Origin: an uncultured Alphaproteobacteria bacterium
GTDB taxonomy: Bacteria > Pseudomonadota > Alphaproteobacteria > JAPOUT01 > G958296285
DNA length: 64,000 nucleotides
Assembly: GCA_958296285.1 (NCBI GenBank)
Contig: OY282459.1
Span: forward strand, 818,367-882,366
Reading direction: 5' to 3'
Shown: positions 25,842 through 34,660 of the stretch, one piece after another
How positions within the stretch are numbered: position 1 is the first letter of the stretch
Layout: every line of letters begins with the position of its first letter
The notes under the pieces: model-generated
What the model was told of the DNA's origin: nothing
What the model saw: only the letters and a program-made list of their open reading frames with translations
Databases searched by the model: none
Position numbers and translations under genes: made by a program

Positions 25842-26929
25842 CAAATGAAGCCGGCGACAGTTTGGACGGAGGAGGGCGTCAGCGCCATCGCCTTGAAGAG
25901 ACGCCCCATTTCTGTCGGCGCCATCAGACGCCGCGCTTGTCGGGCGAGGCGGATTTTCTCCGCCTCTGTCGCCTGTCTGATAAGGGCGTCAAAGCGGGTC
26001 TCCGCCCCGAGACGTTTTAGAAAAACCCCCTGATCCACAGGACCCATCACGCGCGCGCCGCCCCGCCGCGCCGCGCCGCCGAGCGCCGCGAAATCCACAT
26101 GCGCCGAGATGTCCGCTTCGCCGACATCGTCAAAAACGCCGTGAAATCTATGATTCCGAATGGCTTGAAGCGTGTCGCCATAGGATTCCTCCGCATAGCC
26201 GTAATCCATAATGAGCGCCGCGCCGCCATGACGCGAGACCCGCGCCGCGATCTCATAGGCCAGACGCTCGCCGTCAAAACGTCTCTCAAGGATTTCGTCT
26301 GAAGGGGCGTCAGGCGGAAATCTTATCGCCTCGGCGGCGGGGAGAAGGATCGGCGCGAGGCGGTTTTTCTCCGCCGCGGCGATATGGCGCTCATAGAGCG
26401 CGTCTTGTTTTCGGACGAACTGCCGAATCGGGAGCGCGTCAAAAAACTCATTGGCGAGGAGAAAAAGCGGCGCTTCGGGAATCTCCGAAAAAGACTCCCG
26501 AAACTCCGCGCAAGAGACCGCCCCCGCTTGAGCCTTTTTAAGACGAGCGCTTTTTTCCACAAAGAGAATCTTCGCCTCTTTGAGAAAATCCGGCGCGGCT
26601 TGAGCGATCGCGCGAAGAGCGTCCCGCATCAGCGTTCCTTGTCCCGCGCCCATTTCGGCGAAGAGAAAGGGGGCGGGGCTGCCCGTCTGCCGCCAAAGCG
26701 CCGCGAACCAAAGACCGACAATCTCGCCAAAGACTTGGCTCGTCTCCGGCGCGGTCAGGAAATCGCCCTTCGCGCCGAGCGCGGCGCGTGTCTGGTAGTA
26801 GCCCGCCTCCTCGTCCATCAAGACTGTCCGCATATATTCGTCCATGCGAATGGGGCCGGATGACACGATCCGCCGCGCGAGCCTCTTGGCGAGGTTTTTG
26901 GCTTCTTTAGGAGGCGGCGCGCCGCGCAT
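25841..26929 (-). CDS. MidA/NDUFAF7-type SAM-dependent methyltransferase
   Basis: A 362-residue protein: LARRIVSSGPIRMDEYMRTVLMDEEAGYYQT, DFLTAPETSQVFGEIVGLW, LFAEMGAGQGTLMRDAL (SAM motif I) and LLANEFFDALPIRQF. The mitochondrial homolog dimethylates an arginine of a complex I subunit; the bacterial role is inferred. It overlaps the end of lgt by 23 bases, the usual alphaproteobacterial order lgt-midA-pgeF. Confidence 0.88.
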   Translation of the reverse strand: MRGAPPPKEAKNLAKRLARRIVSSGPIRMDEYMRTVLMDEEAGYYQTRAALGAKGDFLTAPETSQVFGEIVGLWFAALWRQTGSPAPFLFAEMGAGQGTLMRDALRAIAQAAPDFLKEAKILFVEKSARLKKAQAGAVSCAEFRESFSEIPEAPLFLLANEFFDALPIRQFVRKQDALYERHIAAAEKNRLAPILLPAAEAIRFPPDAPSDEILERRFDGERLAYEIAARVSRHGGAALIMDYGYAEESYGDTLQAIRNHRFHGVFDDVGEADISAHVDFAALGGAARRGGARVMGPVDQGVFLKRLGAETRFDALIRQATEAEKIRLARQARRLMAPTEMGRLFKAMALTPSSVQTVAGFI

Positions 26930-27710
26930 GGGCAATCATCAGAGCGCCGGCGAGGATCAGAGGCAGCGAGAGCAGCATCCCCATCGTCAGCCCTCCTATC
27001 AGGAAGCCGATCTGTCTGTCGGGCTCGCGGAAGAATTCGGCGAGGATTCGCGCCGCCCCATAGCCCGACAAAAAGACCCCGGCGACCAAGCCCGGCCTCT
27101 TCAGCGCGCCGAAGCGATGGGTCAGAAGACGCAAGAGAAGGAAGAGCAGCAGCCCTTCCAAAAAAGCTTCATAGAGCTGGCTGGGATGGCGGGGCATGTC
27201 GCCGCCGCGCGGAAAGACGACTCCCCAAGCCATGTCGGTCGGACGACCCCAAAGTTCGCCATTGATGAAATTGGCGATCCTCCCCAAACAAAGACCGATC
27301 GGCGTGGCGGCGGCGCAGGCGTCAGCGAAGGAGAGGAACGCCACCCTATGCCGCCGCGCGAAAAGAAGAACGGCGACAATCACCCCCGCCAAGCCTCCAT
27401 GAAAGGCCATGCCGCCCTGCCAAATGGCGAAAATCTTCAGAGGATTTTCCGAATAATAGGGCAGATTGTAAAAGAGGACATAGCCCAACCGTCCGCCGAG
27501 AATGATGCCGAGAACCGTCCAAAGAAAAAACTCGCTCGCCTGATCGGCGGTGAAGGGCGGTTTTTCGCCCTTCCAGAGTTTCGCCCTTTCGGCGAGGCGC
27601 ATCATATAAAGAATGCCGAACCAAATGCCGAAAACATAGGCGAGCGCGTACCATCGGATCGCGAGCGGCCCGATTTGGATGAGGACGGGGTCTATATTGG
27701 GAAAGGGCAT
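26907..27710 (-). CDS. lgt: Prolipoprotein diacylglyceryl transferase
   Basis: A 267-residue inner-membrane enzyme with about seven hydrophobic segments. IRWYALAYVFGIWFGILYM opens it; GGRLGYVLFYN, GGMAFHGGLAGVI and the Lgt signature GRIANFINGELWGRPTD follow, with RHPSQLYEAFLEG and an FREPDRQIG segment. It attaches diacylglycerol to the lipobox cysteine of lipoproteins such as the MBL, MlaA and autotransporter proteins in this window. Confidence 0.95.
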   Translation of the reverse strand: MPFPNIDPVLIQIGPLAIRWYALAYVFGIWFGILYMMRLAERAKLWKGEKPPFTADQASEFFLWTVLGIILGGRLGYVLFYNLPYYSENPLKIFAIWQGGMAFHGGLAGVIVAVLLFARRHRVAFLSFADACAAATPIGLCLGRIANFINGELWGRPTDMAWGVVFPRGGDMPRHPSQLYEAFLEGLLLFLLLRLLTHRFGALKRPGLVAGVFLSGYGAARILAEFFREPDRQIGFLIGGLTMGMLLSLPLILAGALMIAHARRAAS

Positions 27711-27813
27711 GATTCTCCCATTCTAGCAAAAAGAGACGGTCTCCGCGCAAGAGCCGTTCGCCTCTTGCGCGTCTCCTCTTGCGCGGATGAGCGCTTTCGC
27801 GCATAGTGCGGCG

Positions 27814-28125
27814 ATGAGCCGATCAAACAAGCCGTTGGAGGATTTGGCGCGCCTGATGGGCGACGCCGCGGACGCGGCGCGGGGTCTGGGGCGCGAAGCC
27901 GGGAATCTTTTCCAAAGCCAAATAGACGCGCTCCTCCGCGAGCGGCATATGGTCTCGCGCGAGCAATTTGACGCGCTCGCCGACAGGGCGTCCGTCATGC
28001 GCGAAAAAATGGACGAGATGGAGAAAAGACTGGCGCGCGCCGAGGCGGCGCTCGCCGAACACGACTCTAAAGAGCCAGCCCTTGGCAAGCGAATCGCTGG
28101 CGGCAAATCGCGCGGAAAAGAGTGA
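27814..28125 (+). CDS. ubiK: UbiK/BMFP-family accessory factor
   Basis: A 103-residue protein: MSRSNKPLEDLARLMGDAAD, then a helix and a C-terminal coiled coil (MREKMDEMEKRLARAEAAL) with a basic tail. This is the BMFP/UbiK pattern, a ubiquinone-synthesis accessory factor and membrane-fusogenic protein in related bacteria. Chosen start is the ATG giving that layout; a start nine codons earlier exists. It faces away from lgt, and ybjN and proC follow. Confidence 0.8.
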   Translation: MSRSNKPLEDLARLMGDAADAARGLGREAGNLFQSQIDALLRERHMVSREQFDALADRASVMREKMDEMEKRLARAEAALAEHDSKEPALGKRIAGGKSRGKE

Positions 28126-28310
28126 GCGCCGCGCCAAACCCGCTTGGCTAGAACTTATAAAATCTTTCCCTGACAAGCTTTTAGCGGCGTCATAAAAAAA
28201 CGCTTGCGCGGCGGCGCGAATCCCTCAAGATTGGCGTATTCCCTTATCTTGTTGCGCGTCCATCAGATAAGACCAAATCTTGAGCGAAACGGAGCGAAAG
28301 ACCCGCCATC
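28126..28310. other. Intergenic, no feature recognised
   Basis: 185 bases between ubiK and the YbjN-like gene. It includes an A7 run and a CAAGATTGGCG...CAAATCTTGAG pair of similar short sequences, but I see no convincing promoter, hairpin or reading frame. Confidence 0.4.
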
Positions 28311-28811
28311 ATGCCCGCCTCCCTTCTCCATAAGGCGCGCGACTGCCTCGGCGAAGACCCTCTGGCTCTCTGCGAGGAGATCGCCGAAGCGCGTCAATGG
28401 CTCGTGGAGCGGCAGGGCGAGAGGGAGATGAGCCTCCATATTGTCGGCGAATGGTGCGACTGCGATATTCTGTTGGAGTGGCATGGGGATCGCGGTCTTC
28501 ATCTGCTGTGCGGTTTCGGCATCAAAGCGCTGCGGCATAGAAGGGGCGCTGTTCTGGAACTGATCTCGCGGATCAATGCGCGTCTCTGGATGGGGCATTT
28601 CACCATCGGGGCGGAAGATTCGGCGATTCTCTATCGCGCCGCGCTGCCGCTCGCCGACAGGACGCCTTCTATGGCGCTCTGCGATCTCTTTCTGGGGGGC
28701 TGCGAGGAAGCCGCCGATTACGCGCTCGCCTTCCAATCGGTGCTTTGGAGCGGCGTCTCGCCGGACGAGGCGATCGCCATCGCCGCGATGCGGGTGGAGG
28801 GGCGCGCTTGA
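28311..28811 (+). CDS. YbjN domain-containing protein
   Basis: A 166-residue protein: LCEEIAEARQWLVERQGEREMSLHIVGEWCDCDILLEW, LHLLCGFGIKALRHRRGAVLELISRINARLWMGHFTI, DLFLGGCEEAADYALAFQSVLWSG. This matches the YbjN (PF10722) fold, seen in alphaproteobacteria directly before proC. Molecular function unsettled; in other bacteria called a sensory transduction regulator or chaperone-like protein. Its last bases adjoin the proC reading frame. Confidence 0.8.
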   Translation: MPASLLHKARDCLGEDPLALCEEIAEARQWLVERQGEREMSLHIVGEWCDCDILLEWHGDRGLHLLCGFGIKALRHRRGAVLELISRINARLWMGHFTIGAEDSAILYRAALPLADRTPSMALCDLFLGGCEEAADYALAFQSVLWSGVSPDEAIAIAAMRVEGRA

Positions 28812-28852
28812 AAGGCGCGATGGAGCGCCATCGGGGATTCGGAGATTCGGAG

Positions 28853-29689
28853 ATGATAAGAGACGAAGGCGTCATTCTGCTTCTCGGCGCCGGGCGCATG
28901 GGCGGCGCGATGCTGGAGCGATGGACGGACACGGCCACAGATCCGAAAACCATCATCGTCATTGATCCCGCGCCGCCGCCTTCCCGCCAGAGATGGATGG
29001 ATGAGCGCGAGATCGCTTTTTTCCCGAGCCTTTCCTCTTTGCCTGGTTCGTCCGATGACGCGCCGCCGGCGTTTCTCGTCTTGGCGGTCAAGCCTTCGCA
29101 GGTGGCGGAGAGCGTTGAGGCGGCGCGGTCGCATATTGGGGAGGCGACTCTTGTCTTTTCCATCGCGGCGGGGGTGCCTTTGGCGGCATTTCTGTCGCCT
29201 CTGCCGCGCGGACAGATTGGGATACGCGCCATGCCGAACAGTCCGGCGCGTTTAGGCTATGGCGCGACAGCGCTTTTTCCGAGCGCGCCTCTGACGGCGG
29301 ATCAGAAACGGGCGGCGGAGGGTTTGGCTTCGCCTTTGGGCGCGGTTTTTTGGCTCAAAGAGGAGGCGGCGATGGACGGCGTGACGGCTTTGTCGGGAAG
29401 CGGCCCTGCCTATCTTTTCCATTTGGCGGAATGCATGCGGGACGCCGGCGCGGCGCTGGGCTTGGAGAAGGCGCTCGCCGAGCAATTGGCGCGGCAGACG
29501 ATCCTCGGCGCGGGCGCGATGCTCTCTGAGACGGAGGAGAGTCCGGAGGCGCTGCGCGAGGCGGTCTCGTCTCCGGGGGGGACGACCGAAGCCGCCCTCC
29601 GCCTCCTGATGAAGGACGAAGCCCTCGCCCGTCTGATGCGCCAAGCCATGACCGCCGCATGGAAAAAGGCGCGAGAGATCGGAACTTAA
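28853..29689 (+). CDS. proC: Pyrroline-5-carboxylate reductase
   Basis: A 278-residue enzyme, the last step of proline synthesis. VILLLGAGRMGGAMLERW binds NAD(P)H, FLVLAVKPSQVAE and IRAMPNSPARLGYGATAL follow, and the C-terminal signature is VTALSGSGPAYLFHLAECM and SSPGGTTEAALRLL. I chose the ATG at 28853, preceded by GGAG eight bases upstream; ATG at 28820 is the alternative. Confidence 0.93.
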   Translation: MIRDEGVILLLGAGRMGGAMLERWTDTATDPKTIIVIDPAPPPSRQRWMDEREIAFFPSLSSLPGSSDDAPPAFLVLAVKPSQVAESVEAARSHIGEATLVFSIAAGVPLAAFLSPLPRGQIGIRAMPNSPARLGYGATALFPSAPLTADQKRAAEGLASPLGAVFWLKEEAAMDGVTALSGSGPAYLFHLAECMRDAGAALGLEKALAEQLARQTILGAGAMLSETEESPEALREAVSSPGGTTEAALRLLMKDEALARLMRQAMTAAWKKAREIGT

Positions 29690-29716
29690 AACGAACCTCA
29701 AAGCCCGCCTCTGATT

Positions 29717-31267
29717 CTAGAGCGCCGCCTCAATCAGACGCGGCTCTTTCTGTCGGAGCGCCTCGCCGAGCTGGTCTGAAAATTCTCGCGCCGTTTCAGC
29801 CCTTGTCGCCGCGACCCCCAGCCCCCGCGCGATGGAAACCCAATCCAAATCGGGATTGGACAAATCCAGCATGGAAAGCGCTTTCGGCCCGGCGTTCTCC
29901 GCGCCGACCCGCATCAGTTCAATGTTGAGGATCGCGTAGGAGCGGTTGGAAAAAATGACGGTCGTGACGTCCAGCTTCTCGCGCGCTATCGTCCAAAGCG
30001 CTTGGACTGTGTACATCGCGCCGCCGTCCCCATGCAGACAGAGAACCTTCCGATCAGGCGCGGCGAGGGCGGCGCCTACCGCGAGCGGCAAGCCTTGTCC
30101 GATCGCGCCTCCGGTCAAAGACAGATGATCGTGCGGCGGCGCGTCAGCCAAAGAGGATTGCAGACCGCCTCCTGATGTGGCGGATTCATCGGAAAGAATC
30201 GCGCCTTCGGGAAGAAGCGCGCCAATGATCCGCGCCGCCAGATCGGGGGTCAGAGCGTCATCCGAAGACGGCGCTTTGGGGGGCGTCTCTCTGGGCGGCA
30301 ATGGCGGATTTCTCGGCGCTTTCAACGATGAGGCGAGGGCGCGAAGCGCCTCTTCTCCGTCTTCGGACGGATGGGCGAGAGTCAGAAGAGCGCAGCCTTT
30401 CGGCGTCATCCAGCTCTTGCGCCCCGGATAGGCGAAGAAACTGACCGGCGGCTTCGCCCCGACCAAAAGAAGACAATCCACGCCCTCCAAAAACGCCTCT
30501 ATCTGCTCGGCGAAATAGGGAATGCGCTCCACCGAGACCCGACCCCTGCCTTTCTGAATTCGGGGCGCGAAAGTGTCGCAGAGGAGTCTGACGCCGGCGG
30601 CGGCTTGGACGCGCCCCGCTTGGCGCAGCCCCTCCTCCTTCAAGACCGCGCCGCGCATTAAGATTGCCGCGCCTTTGGCGCGTCTCAAAGCCTCGGCGGC
30701 GCGATCTATCGCCCGCGCCGAGGGCGGAGCGGGCTTCGGCAGGGAAGGAGGAGGGAGCGCCTCTTCGGCGTCATTCCATGCGGCGTCCGCCGGGAGGATT
30801 AAAGTCGCCGTCTGTCCCGGCGGCGTCATGGACTGACGATAGGCTTCGCGGGCGAAGCGCGCCGCCTCATGCGCGTAAGGGACGCGCCCGATCCAGCCCG
30901 AGACGGGACGCGCCAAGCCTTCAATGTCGGAGGCGAGCGGCGCGTCAAAGCGCAGATGGTCTGTCGCGTGATCGCCGACAATATTAATGATCGGCGTGGC
31001 GGCGCGGCGGGCATTGTGAAGATTGGCGATCCCGTTTCCAAGACCCGGCCCCAAATGCAGAAGCGTGATGGCGGGCTTTTCTTTGATGCGTCCATATCCG
31101 TCCGCCGCCCCTGTGACGACCCCTTCAAAGAGGGCCAGAACGGCGCGCATTTTTTCCGACCGCCCGAGCGCGGAGACGCAATGCATTTCGGAGGTGCCGG
31201 GATTCGCTATGCAGAGCTCCGCCCCCGCCGCCTCCAATGTTTTCAGAACGCTCTCCGCGCCATTCAT
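29717..31267 (-). CDS. ThDP-dependent acetolactate synthase-like enzyme
   Basis: A 516-residue protein with the Pyr domain (IANPGTSEMHCVSAL, Glu in VLALFEGVVTGAADGYGRI), a central domain, and the PP domain with GDGGAMYTVQALWTIAREKL, the ThDP motif GDG...N. It matches the acetolactate-synthase large-subunit family close to benzoylformate decarboxylase (MdlC) rather than the biosynthetic IlvB, which is longer (about 560). ATG overlaps the stop of the adjacent acyl-CoA synthetase (ATGA), so the two probably work in one catabolic path; the substrate is unknown. Confidence 0.8.
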   Translation of the reverse strand: MNGAESVLKTLEAAGAELCIANPGTSEMHCVSALGRSEKMRAVLALFEGVVTGAADGYGRIKEKPAITLLHLGPGLGNGIANLHNARRAATPIINIVGDHATDHLRFDAPLASDIEGLARPVSGWIGRVPYAHEAARFAREAYRQSMTPPGQTATLILPADAAWNDAEEALPPPSLPKPAPPSARAIDRAAEALRRAKGAAILMRGAVLKEEGLRQAGRVQAAAGVRLLCDTFAPRIQKGRGRVSVERIPYFAEQIEAFLEGVDCLLLVGAKPPVSFFAYPGRKSWMTPKGCALLTLAHPSEDGEEALRALASSLKAPRNPPLPPRETPPKAPSSDDALTPDLAARIIGALLPEGAILSDESATSGGGLQSSLADAPPHDHLSLTGGAIGQGLPLAVGAALAAPDRKVLCLHGDGGAMYTVQALWTIAREKLDVTTVIFSNRSYAILNIELMRVGAENAGPKALSMLDLSNPDLDWVSIARGLGVAATRAETAREFSDQLGEALRQKEPRLIEAAL

Positions 31268-33156
31268 CGGCTCTTCGCCATGGAGATGACGGTCGCCGCC
31301 AAAGGCTCGGCGTAAAGCGTCTCAAGATCGGCGGCGCGGCGCGAGAGCGCGGTCGCTTGGTTGATATAGCCTTTGTCGGTGATCTCGCCGGCGTCCATGG
31401 AGGGCGGCGTCTCAAGAAGCAAAAGACGCATGATCCGCGTGGAAGAGCCGCGATTCTCCTCATTATGGTTAAAGAAGCGCGTCCGAAGATAATCGCGGAG
31501 CGCCTCGTCTTGAAGGAGGGCGGCGTCCTCGCCGCCTTCCTTCTTCAGAAAGGCGCGGACAGCCGCCATGTCCGGGAAGCCCAGCACGCCGATATAATTC
31601 TTATCCAGCCCGGCGATGAGCGCGTCCCGCAAGATTCCGCCCGCCGCGTCTATCGCTTGGACGCGAAGCCTGCCGGCATTGACCCATGTGCCGGTGGAAA
31701 GTTTGAAATCCTCCGAGACCCGTCCGTCAAAGACGAGACCCTGCTTGGGATCGCTCTCGTTCAAGAATTTCGCCGCGTCTCCCAGTTTGTAGAATCCTTC
31801 CTCGTCAAAGGCTTCGCGCGTTTTGTCGGCGTCCTTATGGTAGCCCGGCGTGATGCAGACGCCGCGCGCGCGAACCTCCATCTTTTCGCCGACAGGCTGC
31901 AATTTGATCTCCACCCCTGGGATTGGCAGCCCCAGCAATCCCATCCGCGAGGTCTCCCAATGGACGGTCATGATGGTCGGGCCCGTTTCGGTCGCGCCAT
32001 AGCCGGCGAGGAAGAGAATGCGCTCGCCGGTCATGCGGACAGCCGCCTTCTGAAAGCGCTCGGCGAGCTCCTGCCCCAGCGCCGCGCCGCCATAGGCGAC
32101 ATTGCGAAGGCGCGAGAAGAAGGTCTGCGCCAAAAGATCGTCTTTCTCAAGAGCGTCTATCAGCATCGCGTAGGCGGCGGGGACGTTGCCGTAGGTCGTG
32201 GGCGCGACTTCTCTGAGGGCGAGGATCGTCTCGTCAAAGAGTCCGGGCAGAGGCATTCCGCGATCCAAATACAAAGTCGCGCCATTGGTGAGCGCCAGAT
32301 TGAGGACGGCGTTGCCGCCATAGGTGTGATTCCAAGGCAGCCAGCTCAAGACCACATGCGGCTCTTCATCCTCCTCCTCGCGGACGAGTTTTTTCACCAT
32401 CGCCGCGTTGACGCACATCATGCCATGCGTGTTGATGACGGCTTTCGGCAAGCCGGTGGAGCCTGAAGTGAAGAGATATTTGGCGACGGTCTCCCATGTC
32501 AGAGAGGCTTCGCGCGCCTCCACCTCCTTCGGGCTGCCGCTTTGGAGAAGCGCCTTGTAGGAGACGATCTGCGCGCCTTCGGGCGGATCTTCGGCGATGA
32601 CGTGAACATCCTTTAGATCCAGCGCGCTCAAAGCGGAGGCGAAGCGCCGATAATCCTGCGCGAAAATGATTTTTGGGCGCACAATGTCAAAGACATGTTT
32701 TAGTTTCGCGAAGTCCGAACTCATCAGACTATAGGCTTCGGAGACAGGAGCGACAGGCGCGGCCGCCAGATGCGCGCCATAGGTCAAGATCGCGTGCGGG
32801 ATGGAGTTCCCCGACAAGATCATCACAGGCGCGTCCGGCCCAGCGCCCAGCTCTATCAGCCCTGCCGCGGCGGCGCGGATTTTCCGCCATGCCTCCCCAT
32901 AGGTGAGTTCGTTCCAGCGCCCGGCTTGGGTTTCGCCTTTCGGGCGCTCGGCGAGCCAAAGGCGATCCGGCGCCTCCCGCGCCCAACCCTCAAGAGGTTT
33001 TAAGAGATGCGGCGCGGGATCGCCCATCGGATTCAAACTGCGAAGAAGAATCGCGCCATCCTCGCGGCGCTTCACCTCCAGCTTGACAGGGAGGAAGTCC
33101 ACCTGTCTAAAAGGCGGCAATGTCGCGCCCCGCTTCTCTTCAGACGGCATAGCCAT
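31264..33156 (-). CDS. AMP-dependent acyl/aryl-CoA synthetase (feruloyl-CoA synthase-like)
   Basis: A 630-residue ANL enzyme: YLFTSGSTGLPKAVINTHGM (P-loop-like A3), WLPWNHTYGGNAVLN, YGATETGPT and GVFDGRVSEDFKLSTGTWVN. WNHTYGGN and the GRVSEDFKLSTGTWV region resemble feruloyl-CoA synthase (Fcs). AGGAGGGG lies six bases before the ATG at 33156. Together with the overlapping ThDP enzyme it suggests breakdown of an aromatic or side-chain acid. Confidence 0.8.
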   Translation of the reverse strand: MAMPSEEKRGATLPPFRQVDFLPVKLEVKRREDGAILLRSLNPMGDPAPHLLKPLEGWAREAPDRLWLAERPKGETQAGRWNELTYGEAWRKIRAAAAGLIELGAGPDAPVMILSGNSIPHAILTYGAHLAAAPVAPVSEAYSLMSSDFAKLKHVFDIVRPKIIFAQDYRRFASALSALDLKDVHVIAEDPPEGAQIVSYKALLQSGSPKEVEAREASLTWETVAKYLFTSGSTGLPKAVINTHGMMCVNAAMVKKLVREEEDEEPHVVLSWLPWNHTYGGNAVLNLALTNGATLYLDRGMPLPGLFDETILALREVAPTTYGNVPAAYAMLIDALEKDDLLAQTFFSRLRNVAYGGAALGQELAERFQKAAVRMTGERILFLAGYGATETGPTIMTVHWETSRMGLLGLPIPGVEIKLQPVGEKMEVRARGVCITPGYHKDADKTREAFDEEGFYKLGDAAKFLNESDPKQGLVFDGRVSEDFKLSTGTWVNAGRLRVQAIDAAGGILRDALIAGLDKNYIGVLGFPDMAAVRAFLKKEGGEDAALLQDEALRDYLRTRFFNHNEENRGSSTRIMRLLLLETPPSMDAGEITDKGYINQATALSRRAADLETLYAEPLAATVISMAKSR

Positions 33157-33213
33157 AGCCCCTCCTTCGCTCCCTCTTGCGTCCCTTGAGACGCGCATCA
33201 TAGAGGAAGGAGG

Positions 33214-34515
33214 CTAGGCGCGCAATTGCTCCAAAGGCGGAGAAAGACGGGATCGGGGCGGAAGATTCCGATAGCGCTCCTGAAGCCACGTCATGTCTTG
33301 AGGATCGGCGAGGCGGATGTCGGCGCTCTCCGGGAGCGACTCTATGACCTTCTCCTCTTTGAGCATCGCGACGAGCGCGGCTTCCATGAAAGGTCTGCGG
33401 AAATTGCCGGCGGCGTTCAGATACGCGCCCTTCTCGCGCGCGATGTCGGGCCGCTGCGCGAGGCTGATGATGAAATCGCTATAGCGCGGCTGCAGGGCGG
33501 TCAGATTGCCGCGGATCGCGTCTTTTTCCGCGCCCAGCGCGGTCAGAAGGCTTTCCATCCTGCTTGAGACGCGGGGCGCTTCCACCGCTCTGGAGGCGCG
33601 GGTCGTGGAGACAGGGGGCGTCCATCCGCCTTTCGGGGAGTCGTATAAGTCTTTCGCCTTTGGGTCTTGCGGAGGCTTTTCGGGGATTTCCTCATAAATA
33701 TGCTCTTCCTCCACGCCGACTTCGGAAGGCTTGGCGGCGCGCATGACGCCCGGAAAATTCACGTAAGGCTTTTCCGGGATATTGACATAGTCCGAATCCT
33801 CGCCCTTTGTCGCCATGGATTCTTTGGGCGTTTTGATCTCCAGCCGATCTTCTCCGACTTGGCTCTTGTCGCCTCGGACGGTCTTGGGGTTTGCGAGCGG
33901 CTTTTCAGGGATCATATTGGGGAAAGGATCGTCCGCGCCGCCGCTCCTGCCGCCCCTGCCGCTGCCGCCCGACTTCTCCAGATTCACATAGTCATGCCTC
34001 GCCGCGGATTCTGTTCCGCTTTTCTGTTTTTCGGGGACGGGGGGCGGACGGAGATGTCGCCGATAGAGATTCGCTTTTCTTTCGGGGCGGAGGAAATCGT
34101 CAAAGTTTTTGTCGGCATGGGCTTTGGCGCGGGCGCTGACGCTGGCGGGATTTTCTTGATCGGCATCTTGAGCGAGTCTCTTGACCGCGCCGGCCAGCCG
34201 ATCGGCGAGCGCTCCTGTTTCTTTGGGATGATGGGCGACTTCGCCGAATTGACTCTTTAAGTATTGCCCGGCCTCCCGCATTCCGATCTGTTTTTGGACG
34301 GCGCCTGCCAGCGCGTTCAGGACGCGCATATTTTGCCGCCGCATTTTTTGCGGAAAGAGACGCTGCTTGATCCACAACACTTTCCTGCCGAACCAATTTT
34401 TGCCGTCCACCGTGAAGCCGCCGCGCTTATCCACATTGAGCGCGCCGCCCAAACGATGGGCGCGAAGGGCTTGATCATGAAAAGCGTTGAGGACGGGATT
34501 CCGTATGTCGGACAT
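33214..34515 (-). CDS. Candidate effector-like protein with SH2/SH3-docking-like motifs
   Basis: A 433-residue protein of unknown family. Residues about 8-80 share LNxF, GGALxxDKxGG, FG, LWxK and LFP with the 118-residue protein at 23766-24122. Residues about 150-300 are low-complexity with YVNL (Tyr176), YVNI (Tyr243), YVNF (Tyr251), YEEI (Tyr274) and YDSP (Tyr291), and a class-II-like PxxPxK run RPPPVPEK (156-163). IPEKP recurs at 202, 246 and 277, each four residues after an aromatic residue. pYVNx and pYEEI are the classic Grb2 and Src SH2 ligands. A helical C-terminal part (about 318-433) is unlike anything I know. No Sec signal. Being a secreted effector is inference. Confidence 0.6.
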   Translation of the reverse strand: MSDIRNPVLNAFHDQALRAHRLGGALNVDKRGGFTVDGKNWFGRKVLWIKQRLFPQKMRRQNMRVLNALAGAVQKQIGMREAGQYLKSQFGEVAHHPKETGALADRLAGAVKRLAQDADQENPASVSARAKAHADKNFDDFLRPERKANLYRRHLRPPPVPEKQKSGTESAARHDYVNLEKSGGSGRGGRSGGADDPFPNMIPEKPLANPKTVRGDKSQVGEDRLEIKTPKESMATKGEDSDYVNIPEKPYVNFPGVMRAAKPSEVGVEEEHIYEEIPEKPPQDPKAKDLYDSPKGGWTPPVSTTRASRAVEAPRVSSRMESLLTALGAEKDAIRGNLTALQPRYSDFIISLAQRPDIAREKGAYLNAAGNFRRPFMEAALVAMLKEEKVIESLPESADIRLADPQDMTWLQERYRNLPPRSRLSPPLEQLRA

Positions 34516-34660
34516 AGGATTCTTCTAGCGGAGGATTTTTTAGCGGATTCTTCTCATCGTCTCCGATTGTCTCCCCGCGCGCGGAGTTTTTTGAGCGTCA
34601 GAGGAGTCTATCTTGGCGCTCGGATTTTCCCGCTTCACATTTCTTCAATCCGCCGTTTTT
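34516..34660. other. Intergenic, no feature recognised
   Basis: 145 bases between pyrC and the unknown protein gene. It contains CTCCCCGCGCGCGGAG followed by T6 on the plus strand, too weak a stem to call a terminator and serving no upstream plus-strand gene. Confidence 0.4.
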
